Source: Dioctria linearis
Lineage: Eukaryota; Arthropoda; Insecta; Diptera; Asilidae
DNA: 64,000 nt
Direction: 5' to 3'
NCBI GenBank assembly: GCA_963930735.1
Contig: OZ005742.1
Location: forward strand, 200,141,803-200,205,802
Part shown: piece by piece, positions 20,332 to 30,591 of the stretch
Numbering within the stretch: the stretch's first letter is position 1
How the letters are laid out: the number at the start of each line of letters is the position of its first letter
The notes under the pieces: generated by a model
Database searches by the model: none
Told to the model about the DNA's origin: nothing
The model's input: only the letters and a program-made list of their open reading frames with translations
Program-made: the position numbers and the translations under genes

Positions 20332-23145
20332 ATGGCCAGTAATCATCTAAGTTGCCTTCAGATAAATCGCCATTATGCTAAAGCGGCATCACACGTGCTT
20401 AGTAGGAGATTTATCTCGGAGAAACTTAGTCTGGCGCTCATTCAGGAGCCCTGGGTACATCAAGGGCACAACAAAGGACTCCCCACAAAATCGTGTAAGT
20501 ATCGTGTAAGTATCCTAGGGCAGCATTACTGCTTAACACTAATTTAAACTTTATTCCTCTGTCACAGTTCATCTCGAGGGACGTAGTTACAGCAGTTGTT
20601 GAGGTACCAACTTCGAGGTAGCCACGAGGTAGTAGTTACCTCAGTTTACTTTCCCGGAGAAGTGGATACATTACCTCCCTCAGAGCTAAAACGGCTCATC
20701 AACTACTGAAAATTTAGAGGAAAGGAATTCATCGTTGGATGCGATGAAAACGCACATCGTACGCTATGGGGCAGCATTGATACCAACGCCAGGGGTGAGT
20801 ACTTTTACGATTTTATATTTTCTAATAATTTAGAGATACTAAATCGAGGTAATAAGCCAACCTTTATGAACATTATTAGAAAAGAGGTCCTGGACCTAAC
20901 ACTTCCCAGTATGTTCATAAATACAAAACTAAGCAGGTGGCATGTATCGAAAGAGATTTCCATGTCTGATCACAGACACATCAGGTTCGATATAGATGTC
21001 ACACTCAACACATGTCAGGAGTACCGAATCCCTAAATTAACTAATTGGGAACTCTATCGACAACAGGCTGTAGTTGACTCTCCCGGCGGTAGCATTAGCA
21101 CGACTGAGGAGCTAGACTTAGCCACTACGCAGCTTCAAACGGCTGTAATGACTTCTTTCGAACACAGTTGCCCTCTGAAGCAAAAGACTTGCAATCGGCA
21201 GGTACCATGGTGGAATAGGGAACTGAGTCTAAAAAGAAAAGAAGTCAGGAAACTATGCAACAGAGCTAAACTCTCTGGCATCTGGGGGGAATATAAAAAG
21301 GCTCTAACGGAATATAACATGGAATTAAGGAGATCCAAAGAGGAACCTGGCGGACCTTCTGCGATGGCATAGATCAATTGCCCGCAGCTATCAGGCTCCA
21401 TAAGGTACTCTCGAAGGATCACACAAATGGTATAGGCACACTTCAAAAAGAAGATGGGAACTACACCGAGAGTTGCGAGGAAACAGTCAGACTCTTATTA
21501 GAAACTCACTTTCCCGACTCTCTCACTCCCGATCATGAAATAGTAGCTCCAAATCCGCTTGAGGTGGACAAGCACATGTTCTCTAACATTAGCAAAAGCC
21601 TTGCGGGTAGAATCTTCACTCCTATCAATGATAGATGGGCCATTGGCACATTTAAGCCCTTTAAATCTGCTGGAGGGGACGGAATATTCCCCACCTTACT
21701 ACAGCAAGGTGTTGAAGAAATACTCTCTCCACTACAAAACAATTTTCGTGCCAGTTACGCTCTAGGGTACGTTCCCCAACGTTGGAGAGACGTCAGGGTG
21801 ATATTTATACCCAAAGCAAGAAAAAGAGCTAGTTCTCCAGCCAATTCATTCCGACCCATCAGCCTCTCCTCATCCTTACTTAAGTCCATGGAAAAAATCC
21901 TAGACTTAAAATTCGAAGTGAAATTTAGATTAACTCGCCACTTCATTCTAAGTAATTCGCTTATCAACCTGGGAAGTCTACCGAGACTGCCATTCACACA
22001 TTAGTCAAATTCCTCGAAAAAGCGTTCGAAGGAAAAGAGCTGGCCTTTGCGGACATAGAAGGAGCCTTCGATAATACCTCCTTCGATCCAATTAAATAAG
22101 TTACCGAGTATAAAGGTTTTGAGCCCTCCACGGTAAACTGGATAGACTCCATTCTTAGAAGCAGGAGGATAACCACAACCCTAGGGAACTGCTCACCGCA
22201 GCAAAAGGCTATCCACAAGGAGGAGGTCTCTCTCCACTCTTATGGTTGTTCGTGATTGATGATCTGATAGAGTAATTGACCAATTCAGGGTTCAATATTC
22301 AAGGCTACGTGGATGAACTTGTACTTACAATGCGGAGCAAGCATGAACAACTCATATCCGACCTCCTGCAAATAGCCCTCTCCAAAGTCCGCACGTGGTG
22401 TCTAAACAATGGCGTTAGCATAAACCCCAACAAAACGGTTATCGTTCCGTTCAAAAGAAGATCGAAGCTTTCACTAACAGCTCCTCTTCTTGATAAAACG
22501 GAATTGATATTATCAGACGAAGCCAAATATTTGGGGGTAACTCTAGATTAGAAACTTACTTGAAATTTGCAGCTGTCCAGAGTGACGGATAGAGCGGTGC
22601 GATCTATCTACACGTGTCGTCGCTTTATGGGCAGAACATGGGGTCTGAAGGCAAAAATGATGTACTGGATGAACACTACGATTGTTAGACCCATGGTCAC
22701 CTATGCGGTCCTCGGATTGTGGCCAGAAACTAATCAAAAGACGGCTGAGGCTCTGCTTCATCAAAAAACCAACTTGCTTTCCTGTCTAGGAATAATTGGG
22801 GCCATGAGAACCTGTCCTACAGCAGCCCTGGAAGCCTTATTAAATATTCCACCCCTACATTTGCATGTGAAAAGGAAGCGATCTGCAGCGCCATTAGAGT
22901 ACAAAATGAGAAACAGTTAAAGCCAGGGGATCTGGTTGGTCATCTAAGTATCTTAAAAGAGATATGCTTCGAGCAATTGACGAAAATATCTGATATAATC
23001 ACACCCATATACAGACGATTCAAAAACGAACAGTGGGGTCGGACTGGATGTGCACGGCCCCAAATGCCATATCTCAAAGTCTCTAGGCTCTACCCTTACC
23101 GTATTCCAAGCCGAGGTATGGCCATAGAAGAGTACGTCAATACCT
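20332..23145 (+). pseudogene. LINE ORF2 first part: endonuclease, RT, start of RNase H
   Basis: ATG at 20332 opens LQINRHYAKAASHVLSRRF and SLALIQEPWVHQG (endonuclease, with the conserved QEPW). ISMSDHRHIRFDI holds the SDH. RT: AGRIFTPINDRW, SAGGDGIFPTLLQQGVEEIL, ANSFRPISL, ADIEGAFDNTSFD, and the catalytic box near 22306, which reads YVDELV instead of YADDLV, so the second Asp is lost. Then KYLGVTLD and an RNase H start at about 23030 (KTNSGVGLDVHGP, LTVFQAEVW). Many stops and frameshifts. The frame is cut at 23145 by an insertion. Confidence 0.8.
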
Positions 23146-23933
23146 GCTGAAAATTCTCTTTATAGTGGACTGTATGTGGTTAGGGTGCCGGTTTTATGGA
23201 TAACTCAGTTTTATATTCAAAGTATAAAATGTTTAGTTTTATTTAGTGCTTATTTCAGTTCTTACACTAATATCACAATTCAATTCAGACTTAATAATAA
23301 TTTAAAATTCAATAATTCAATAAAATTTAATATAAACTCCAAACAAAATAAAACAATTCTTTAAAATTAAAAATGATGTCGGCGTACTTGTAGTTGCCTC
23401 GTTGCTCTGTAAAGGAAACACAAATGTCGGTGTGGTTGTGGCGCGTTGTGTTGCTCCCCTGTTCCTACTCCTGTAATGAAGAAGAATTTTGGTAGATGAG
23501 CAGGCACGAGACAGTTGAAGTGAGAGCAAAAAAATATGTCAGATTTTAATCTTTTTTCACTCGAACTGCTATGAGAGGGCGGTGGTGGAACTCTTTGCTT
23601 GAGTTACTGCGTGAGAGCAGTTGAGATATAATACGGAATGTATTATTTTACGATTATAACAGCTTGTAAAGCTGTTATAAATGAAGTTGATGAACGTATC
23701 CAATTATTCTGCCTTTATTGTGCAGTTTTTGTCGTGCTGGTACGTGACAGCCTGAAGGCAGCACTGATGACGTTTATCATGTGCGTACCTTTTTGAGTGC
23801 AGCAAACTTGGAATATTGCTGCGTCTTAGATTGTAATGATGGCACTTGCGACGTTGAGTCTTGTGTGCTTTTTATGTGTGCAGCAATCTGAGTACTGCTA
23901 CGTGTGGGAAGGAACTTCCTTCTACCTTGTTCT

Positions 23934-24485
23934 GAATTAGCTTCTGAATATTTCGTGCAGAGTTAGCCTCTGGAAACAGATCTAAATTAACGTTTGTATG
24001 ACGCTGTCTAGACCTTCGGATTAACTCCTGTGTGAGATTGCTTGAGTTAACCTCACTTTGCAATCCTTAGGATCAACTCCTAGCCGACGTACTTGAGTTA
24101 ACCTCAAATATTTGTTTGGACAGAATTAACTTCTGTTTCAGAATTGAGTTAACCTCAAATATTTGTGATAGCCAGAATTAACTTCTGTGGTATAGATTGA
24201 GTCAACCTCAAGTATGTAGGACGGCCAGAATTAACTTCTGTGTGTAGAATTGAGTTAACCTCAAATATTTGTTTAACCAGAATCAACTTCTCTTTTTGGG
24301 ATTGAGTCAACTTCAAATATTTATGACGGCCAGAATTAACTTCTGTATTAGGATTTGAGTCAACCTCAAGTTATTGGCATAGAATTAACTTCTGTAAGGA
24401 ATTTCAGAATTAACTTCTGGTTAGGATAAGGATTTTGCTCAGAACAGACTCCAAGGCTTGGGACTTAATCAGATCAACTCTGATT
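23934..24485. repeat. Array of 19 short hairpins with constant TYARC loop
   Basis: Nineteen inverted repeats with a five-base centre (TTAAC, TCAAC or TTAGC). Arm pairs include CAGAG/CTCTG (23958), TAGGA/TCCTA (24068), TTGAG/CTCAA (24093, 24144, 24197, 24250, 24355), CAGAA/TTCTG (24121, 24173, 24226, 24331, 24405) and AATCAGA/TCTGATT (24467-24485). In the middle the TTGAG and CAGAA types alternate, giving a ~53-bp dimer period. Arm sequence changes, pairing and centre stay. Confidence 0.9.
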
Positions 24486-24643
24486 TGGAAATGGATGCTT
24501 TTGCTATCGTTCGCCGCCTTTTTATAGCTGCTGAAGACGGTCATGTGATGTACTCCTCATGGCGTTGCCATAGCGACGTTTATACCAGTTGCTGCTACGA
24601 GAGCATCTGGTTGACGTAATGCCAAGTGACGACATGTCAGGTG

Positions 24644-24734
24644 TATATATACATGGAAATCATGTATTTTCGGGTAAGTTTGCATTATTTTATTGAATTT
24701 ATTTAACTTTTCAATAATATTTTATTCTTTTTAG
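24644..24734 (+). promoter_or_regulatory. Possible TATA element and short intron
   Basis: TATATATA at 24644-24651, GTAAGT at 24674 and TTCTTTTTAG ending at 24734. The spacing from TATA to the donor is only about 23 nt, so these may not work together. Low confidence. Confidence 0.2.
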
Positions 24735-24928
24735 CTTGTAGATGTCATCTTGGGATTTTTAGATTGTTGGAGAAAAGTTGCGGAGTAATTTAGCTGATTA
24801 ATTAGGTTTGTATACTGAATTCTTTCCACTAGAATTTGATTCTTTGTGGATTCCCTTTTGTTTATTTTTAGGGAACATCTAGTTGGATACGTCGAGGGAA
24901 TAATGTTCAGTACGTGGACTGAGCACCT

Positions 24929-25605
24929 ACATTAAAAGAGGCATAAATGGCTCAGTCATTAATATCCTCTCGGAAAGTCAAGCTTCCCTCAAAGCCTTAA
25001 AGTCCTACACTGTCAAGTCAGGGATAGTCTGGGAATGTCTACAAACCCTAAAAAACTTATCAAGGAGAAACAAAGTTATCCTCATGTGCGTACCTGTACA
25101 TGAAGGCCACAAAGGCAATGAAATTGCTGATAGCCTAGCCAAAAGAGAAGCGGGAACTCATAGCCATTTTGTGGCCATAGCCATTTTGTGGCACTTCAAA
25201 GTGTTATTTCAGAGCTGCTTCAAATAACTGGGAGAATAATCAAGAATCCCTGTATTGGGAAAGGTTACAAAGACTTCGTCAGGCAAACAAGTTTATCGAC
25301 ACCTCTGGTAGAAAAACAAAAGAACTCCTACTCCTTAGAAAACAGATCTCAAAATGATTACTGAGCTCTTCTCAGGCCCTTCAAGTTATCACGTAAACAA
25401 GCTGGGTTTGGCTGCGAATACATTCTGCCGCTTTTGTCAGGATCCTCATGAAACCTCGGATCACTTGCTCTGCAATTGCGAAGCATTGGGCAGGCGGAGA
25501 TTACTCTACCTTGACGATGCTTTTCCTCCACCAAGTTACGTGTGGAACCTCAATTCCAGAATGGTTCTAGACTTTATTAACAGTCTGAACCTAGAAATGG
25601 AGTAA
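24929..25605 (+). pseudogene. LINE ORF2 second part: RNase H end and zinc region
   Basis: Continues the split RNase H: YIKRGINGSVINILSESQA (catalytic Asp position of SDSQA has become Glu), VPVHEGHKGNEIADSLAKRE with the conserved GNE-ADSLAK. After a short duplicated GGCCATAGCCATTTTGTGGC stretch and frame break, the C-terminal part has GLAANTFCRFCQDPHETSDH followed by LLCNCEALG, the CCHC-like motif at the end of I/R1-type ORF2. It stops at TAA 25603-25605. Confidence 0.75.
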
Positions 25606-25690
25606 ATTCAACGGGGACCCACAATAGATCTTTCAGGTCGCAGTGATTGCGACGCTAACGCCTATACACCCCTTCTAATCTAATCTCATC

Positions 25691-26379
25691 TTCGTCAGTC
25701 CGTGCGTCTGTCTGAAGTTAATTATTAGTCCGTCCGTCAGCTTGTTGTTTATGTGACACAGCTTTCAAGCATCTAAGGTACGTGGGTGACAAGAACCACC
25801 CCAATCCGACTGTCAACTAGCGACAACATGCTGTGTCGTCACCCACAGAAGTCCGCAATATGTTTTTTGTGACAAGAGATGCTGGCTGAAGTAGCTACCC
25901 ATACTCAGGTTGGAGTAGGCATGGGTAGTACTGTTAGCAGGCACACCCGTTGGCTACAGTACATTAGGGTGGCCCAAAAATGTATGGATTTGCATAAGTA
26001 TTAAAATGTCTAAATACTCATTCAGAATTTGTTAGCTAATTTAATTTTAAACTTTTATGTAAAATTTCAGTAAAACTCAATAATGTTTAGAGGTCGCTAA
26101 AATCGAAAATATTGTTCTTTTTGTTGTTTTGGACTTTCAGGGAAACTGTTTCAACATTTTGTGCCACAACGTTTTTATTTGACAAAATTTCTTCTTGATT
26201 CTTTTTTTAAACTCAGGGAACTTAGATATAAACTTACTGCAATAAAAGGCGTTTTAGAAAATTTAGTTCTTCTATTTTTGTAAAAATTTTCAAAACGAAA
26301 ATTCGGACCCGAAACTCAAATTTTTTGACTTCGTGCCAATTTTTTTGTTAGGAAAAGTGGCACGCGATTATACCTTTTC
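25691..26379. other. Spacer with two hairpins, no gene seen
   Basis: GTGGGTGAC/GTCACCCAC arms near 25780-25850 and CTACCCAT/ATGGGTAG arms near 25900-25930. TTAGGGTGGCCCAAAAATG at about 25966 resembles a transposon terminal repeat, but I find no partner. Confidence 0.4.
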
Positions 26380-26960
26380 GTATTTCCCTTCCGCTATCCT
26401 TTTTCTTCCCATCCTCGTTTTTCTCTCTTTGTTCGGCTTCTCTGCCTTCTGTAGAGAAAACCCCATCATTTTCCCAGGGTACCTGAAAAGGGGTGAAAAA
26501 AGTTCAAGAGGTAGACCTCTGCAACTTCTCCATTAAAAAGCATAAAAACTGAAAAGCAGAAAAACCCCAACTAAATATTTTAAAAAGGAAGACTCCTCTT
26601 CGTGCAGAACGCGCACAAATTTGAATCTTCCTCACGAGCCAGGAAGAAAAAGAAAAATAAACAATTTCCAAAAGAAAAATCCGAATTTGTGCAGAACTCG
26701 CACAAATTACGATATTTCAGATGAAACCTGGAAAGTAGATAAAACAACAACAAAGATATATTTTTTTCAAACGAAAAACTCTAAATTGTGCAAAACGTGC
26801 ACAATTTACAATTTTTCATGCAAAACTTACCGCTAGTCACCCACCTTGAGGCGACGAAAACTGTAACTCGCCTAGCGGTAATACATCGCACGACATCATG
26901 CAATGTATTGCAGCAGGACCGCAAGAACAAATTCCCCGAAAATAATAATATAAGTATTTT
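26380..26960 (+). repeat. GTGC/GCAC hairpin repeat, copy 2
   Basis: Closely matches 52130-52720. Hairpins AATTTGTGC/GCACAAATT (26684-26708), AAATTGTGC/GCACAATTT (26783-26807), AGGCGA/TCGCCT near 26850-26875 and TGCAA/TTGCA near 26900. The first part contains a shared open stretch (VFLSLFGFS, then FPGYLKRGEK) that I read as repeat sequence rather than a gene. Confidence 0.75.
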
Positions 26961-27589
26961 ACTTATCGTTAGCATAGTTACCGGTAGATTGTGTTAGTTA
27001 CATTTTATAGTACCTTTAGGTTATTTTAAGTATCGTATCTCATAGTAATTATCCTAAGTTTCGACATCGTGTGCGGGTTTTTATCTCGTTTTACTCATCT
27101 TTAGTTACCGTATCTGATTTTGGTTAGTATTCTGAATATCTTTAGCTTATTGTTGCCATCTGCATCTTATATGAGTTACCCTCATAGTTATCCTGATATT
27201 ATGTCACACACCGTATCGTACTCAAGTTGTTATTTAGATAACCACTAGCTCATACTCGTTATTTCTAGCTTAGCTTTGTTACCGTAGTACTTTTTTTTGG
27301 TTAGTTAGTTATTATTATCATTCCGTATAAATTAGTCATTTGGTAATTTGGTCATTGGCACTTCAAGAATGGGTATTATATCGTATAGTTTGGGTTTTCC
27401 CGTTCGGATTTATGTCGCTATATATATCATGGCTACGACTTCTATCCTGAGTACTAGCAGCCACTTAATCACTGACCTCTCACCTTTCCTTGATTTGTTG
27501 ACTTCAGTCTATGGCCAATTTGCTGAACGATGTTCATCCCTTCTGATTTTATCCTTGGTTAAGAGAGTGCTTGTCACGATCACGCATTG
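26961..27589. other. Spacer, no gene seen
   Basis: AT-rich, with loosely recurring GTTACCGTA and TATCGTA words. Confidence 0.4.
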
Positions 27590-27672
27590 TATGACAGCAA
27601 CTTTAAGATCCGTTCTTTGATATTGCAACAAGTCCATCCCCATTAAGCAATCGTTTCCTGTTGGCGATCAGT
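27590..27672 (-). pseudogene. Possible Gypsy protease fragment
   Basis: A minus-strand frame reads GNDCLMGMDLLQYQRTDLK, which recalls the region after the active site in Gypsy-type aspartic proteases (DCLLGMD...). It is very short, with a stop just upstream and no active-site D-S/T-G. A chance resemblance is possible. Confidence 0.25.
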
Positions 27673-28139
27673 GTAGTAGAGATTGACCGAAAGTTTAGCG
27701 ACTAGCCTGATTCTGAGCAAATGCCCTGCAGAGGAGAGATAGAGAGAGAGATTTTAGTATTTTTTTTTTTCGATTTCAGCAGTGGCGGAAATTTATTATT
27801 ATGATTTTCTTGTTGTGTGGAACGAGTGTGTATCCTGCGTTGTTCCGCCATGCGGTCGCCTTCCTGAAGGGAAAATATCTACGCTTCATGTTTATTATTA
27901 AAGCTATACATCTGTCTTTATAAGTTTTCTTCATTGACTAAATCTTAGCTATAAGTAGAGTGACGCAATTGAGTTTTATTTACGCATATCTCGTCATCAA
28001 TATCACCGTCGTTTTTTTTGGGCGTTTATGCCTACTAGAATTTCGCGGAGAAAACTTAAGATCTCTGTAGCCCTAAAAGGCATCCGGCAAGCATCACTTA
28101 CGAACTACAGGTTATCGTAAACCTTCCTACGGCTTCTTC
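27673..28139. other. Spacer with one acceptor-like site
   Basis: Contains GAGA repeats near 27738. On the minus strand TATTTTCCCTTCAG is followed by GAAGGCGACCGCATGGCGG (27842-27885), similar in layout to the exon-like units at 15.5 and 53 kb but single. No gene called. Confidence 0.35.
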
Positions 28140-28432
28140 AGTGGTGAGCCTTCATCTGAAGGGTTTTACTTTCCTGTCCTTCCTTAATTTCTTCTTCCTA
28201 GTTTTCGAGCGGTAGTTTGTGTGAATGGAATCTCTGCTGAGCATAGTTTTATACAGTATATTATCTCTAAACTATCGACTTTAGTTTGCATATCCATTGC
28301 TACTAACCCCTTGTTACATTTTTTCTTTTGAAACCGTCTATGGAGTACTTACTGTCTGAGATCTGACAAGCCGAAGTTATCCACTAGCGACGGGGTGGCG
28401 TGTTCCTGCTGTTTGTTATAGGAGGGGCAAGT

Positions 28433-28440
28433 ATATATAA
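28433..28440 (+). promoter_or_regulatory. TATA box upstream of multi-hairpin leader (copy B)
   Basis: TATATATAAGACACTGTGAGC. The same TATATAAGACACTGTGAGCA occurs at 41895 and 56640 with conserved flanks (CTAGCGACGGGGTGGCGTG upstream). Spacing to GTGAGCAC is right for a transcription start about 25-30 bp downstream. The leader with hairpins follows. Confidence 0.5.
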
Positions 28441-28570
28441 GACACTGTGAGCACTTTAGCTTTTCTCTATTTTACTTCTCTTCTTTACAAACTCTTGCAC
28501 GTATCGAAAATTATTTTTTTTTTAATCACGATTATGCACTTTTTCTGCTACTATCTTTTTATTAAAAAAC

Positions 28571-29844
28571 TGAAAGTACCGCCGAACCGCCCGAACCAAG
28601 TTCAAAGTCCAACTCTCTTTTAATTTTACTCCAGAACCGCCGCGTATTGACCTTTTGAAACTACTCGAATTTGTTTTAAAATTCGACTGCGCTCTAGATC
28701 ATTTTCATCGCGATCAAGAGCCGTCGGTCAGGGTAGAAAATGCATAGTTGCATTTCTACCCTGAGAAACATTTTGATTTATTCTGGACTTGTTTAAAGAA
28801 GTCCAAAATATTTTTCGTTAGACGGTGGCTTGAAAAAAACTGTAATATGATTGTTATGACCCAGATCGTAATTATTAAGTTAAAAATTAAATTAGTATTA
28901 CTAATTTAAAGTAGTCAAATTCAGTATAATCATGATAAACCAAGAATTTCATTTAATCTAGCGTAAACATTTTAAAGGGTTTTTATTCTTAAGTTTATTG
29001 AACCAGCGATCATAATTCACCACCGTGAGCAGTGCCAATTTCCATTTTTGTTGCTTTACATGCAGTTTTTACAATATTTACGTCACGGAAATTACTGCTG
29101 GGTCAGCATTCTCATTGCGGTGAATTATTAATCGCTCAAGTCGTTGAGCCCTGTTTCTTACAGGTCTATTTGTGAATTGATTTATTAATATTGATTACGC
29201 ATGTTCAGTTTTGTTATAAATATATTGAATGAAATAAATAATAATATCAGTTTTGTTATAATCGACAATCAATGCGTTTCCATTAATTCAAGTCAGAACG
29301 GTCAGCTTTTCAACCATTCCCCATTATTTTGAGTATCGATACAAGCATCGATATTCAATTCTACAGCGGTCTAGATTGTGCATCTAGGCCTATACATCTC
29401 AGTTAAAGCAAAAGAGCTTTAACTTAAACAATGATGCTTTTATAAATATCAGCCACCGTCCCGTCGCTTGAAATTGTGGCGCGCGTATACATACAATGTA
29501 AATTCGCGGCGCGCATGCCTTATCATCAAAGTTTTTTTTTGTGATATGTAGTACGTTCGTACATACATATTGTAATTTCATGACAGATCGTACTGAAGGT
29601 ACGATTTGCCTTTTATTTTATTTTTTTAATTCAACATTTTTTGCTGAAGGCAACATTTCCCATGGGAGTATTTTCGTTTGACTTTATGGAATGCGAAGAA
29701 AATTGCTGATGCAATTTTCTTTACTTGTTTGGTAGATAAGCTAATCATAGTTTCGGTATGATTAGCTTATGTAAACATGGATGATATAACTTTAATTTAA
29801 TTTTCTAGGAATACAACAATTAAACCTATTACCCCTTTTCACAG
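28571..29844 (+). repeat. Multi-hairpin leader repeat, copy B, split by a solo LTR
   Basis: Same fold order as copy A: CAGGGTAGAAAATGCA/TGCATTTCTACCCTG at about 28732-28765, TTCTGGAC/GTCCAAAA, then a solo LTR (28852-29430), GCGCGC arms, TATGTAGTACG/CGTACATACATA, GAAAATTGC/GCAATTTTC and CTAATCATA/TATGATTAG (29741-29765). Ends in TTACCCCTTTTCACAG (29844). It keeps GCACTTTTTCTGCTACTATC at 28541-28560, the empty site of the BEL insertion seen at 42 kb. Confidence 0.85.
28852..29430. mobile_element. Solo LTR, 579 bp
   Basis: Begins TGTTATGACCC and ends CTTAAACA (TG...CA). It is flanked by ATGAT at 28847-28851 and 29431-29435, a 5-bp target-site duplication. Copy C of the surrounding repeat (50.9 kb) has the uninterrupted sequence AATATGATGCTTT. 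Superfamily not assigned; a 5-bp duplication fits BEL or Copia and some Gypsy. Confidence 0.85.
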
Positions 29845-30151
29845 GTTTTCTAGGAATAAAACAACCCCCCCCCCGAGAATAAGAGAGTTATTCTTTGGAG
29901 AGGAATAACCTTCGGGGGAAGAATTCGTAATTGTGGTATCTCGGAGATTTTTATCTAGGATATTAGGTTACTGTTTTGTTTGAGTTTAATTGAAACGGCA
30001 GAGGATGGATAATTTGTTGCAGTTCAATACTACCCGGGTCGGCGTTGTTTCTCTGTTAGTTAGTTAGCACTTGTGCCTTGTATTTTGGAGTGTCGACACC
30101 AACTTTATTTTTCTGATCCAGACTGACTTTACGCGAGATGTTGTTTACGGT

Positions 30152-30591
30152 GAAGGTGGATAAACGCCCTTCAAGTGCCCGCCTGGGCTTACCTGCGTGG
30201 CCTTCCTAATTTATGTGGTGCATGTGCTACCACACTGGCGTGGACCCATTCGCTGGGTCCTGCGACGGACTGGCCAGCGGCTCTTTACTATGTGGGGGCG
30301 GATGCAGTTGTTGGCAAGGTGTATTGGGTGAACGTGCCTCTATACCCGCACCAAGGACAGTCTTGGGTTGGCGCTGGTAAGTTCTATTTTAGATTTTCGC
30401 AGATGTCGACTTATTTAACCATACCTTTTTTGTTTACAGGTGCCACATTCAACATCACTGGGCGATTTGGGCTGTGTGCGTGCTGCCACCCCGTTTTTAA
30501 TGACCCGCTAACTGCTATTGTTCGCCAGATCATGGCCACACCTCCCCCTTGTGAACCCTCCGAACCCGTGGAAGACAGCGATGAGGACTAG
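30152..30591 (+). CDS. Unknown Trp/Pro-rich ORF with a possible 63-nt intron
   Basis: Open after a TGA near 30150, with no ATG. The frame reads VPAWAYLRGLPNLCGAC, DWPAALYYVGADAVVGKVYW, VNVPLYPHQGQSWVG. At 30377 GTAAGT begins a 63-nt segment ending TTTTTTGTTTACAG at 30439; both borders are good splice sites, and removal or retention keeps the frame. Then TFNITGRFGLCACCHPVFND and an acidic tail EPSEPVEDSDED before TAG. It lies about 300 bp after the acceptor-like end of the multi-hairpin leader and 1.7 kb after its TATA box, so it may be the product of that unit. It is not recognised. A weak pattern (VxYxxVPL/F then GxSQ) is shared with the ORF at 41.1-41.6 kb. Confidence 0.35.

Larger units (their letters stand above)
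23146..24924 (+). mobile_element. 1779-bp insertion inside the LINE RNase H; LTR-like or non-autonomous
   Basis: The RNase H sequence GTCAATACCT is interrupted after ACCT (23142-23145) and resumes with ACCT (24925-24928), a 4-bp target-site duplication. The same junction can also be written as TG...CA ends with a 2-bp duplication, so the class is open. Inside: AT-rich start, a 550-bp hairpin array (23934-24485), a TATA run at 24644-24651, GTAAGT at 24674 and TTCTTTTTAG at 24734. There is no coding frame. A large solo LTR or a non-autonomous element would fit. Confidence 0.65.
17870..25690 (+). mobile_element. LINE of second family, plus-strand copy with RNase H, interrupted twice
   Basis: 5' region homologous to the minus copy at 14.3 kb, ORF1 (18.35-19.38 kb), ORF2 with endonuclease, RT, RNase H and a C-terminal CCHC-like zinc region, and a tail of TCTAA repeats near 25675-25690. 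RNase H after RT fits I/R1/LOA-type clades. It is interrupted by a multi-hairpin repeat at about 19.38-20.14 kb and by a 1779-bp insertion at 23146-24924. Confidence 0.8.

Noticed and set aside
25966..25984. TTAGGGTGGCCCAAAAATG, resembling a transposon terminal repeat
   Set aside because: No matching inverted end found within the next few kilobases.
26333..26536. 67-codon frame shared with 52066-52284
   Set aside because: Both lie in the same repeat family; conservation is at DNA level and no motif is recognised.
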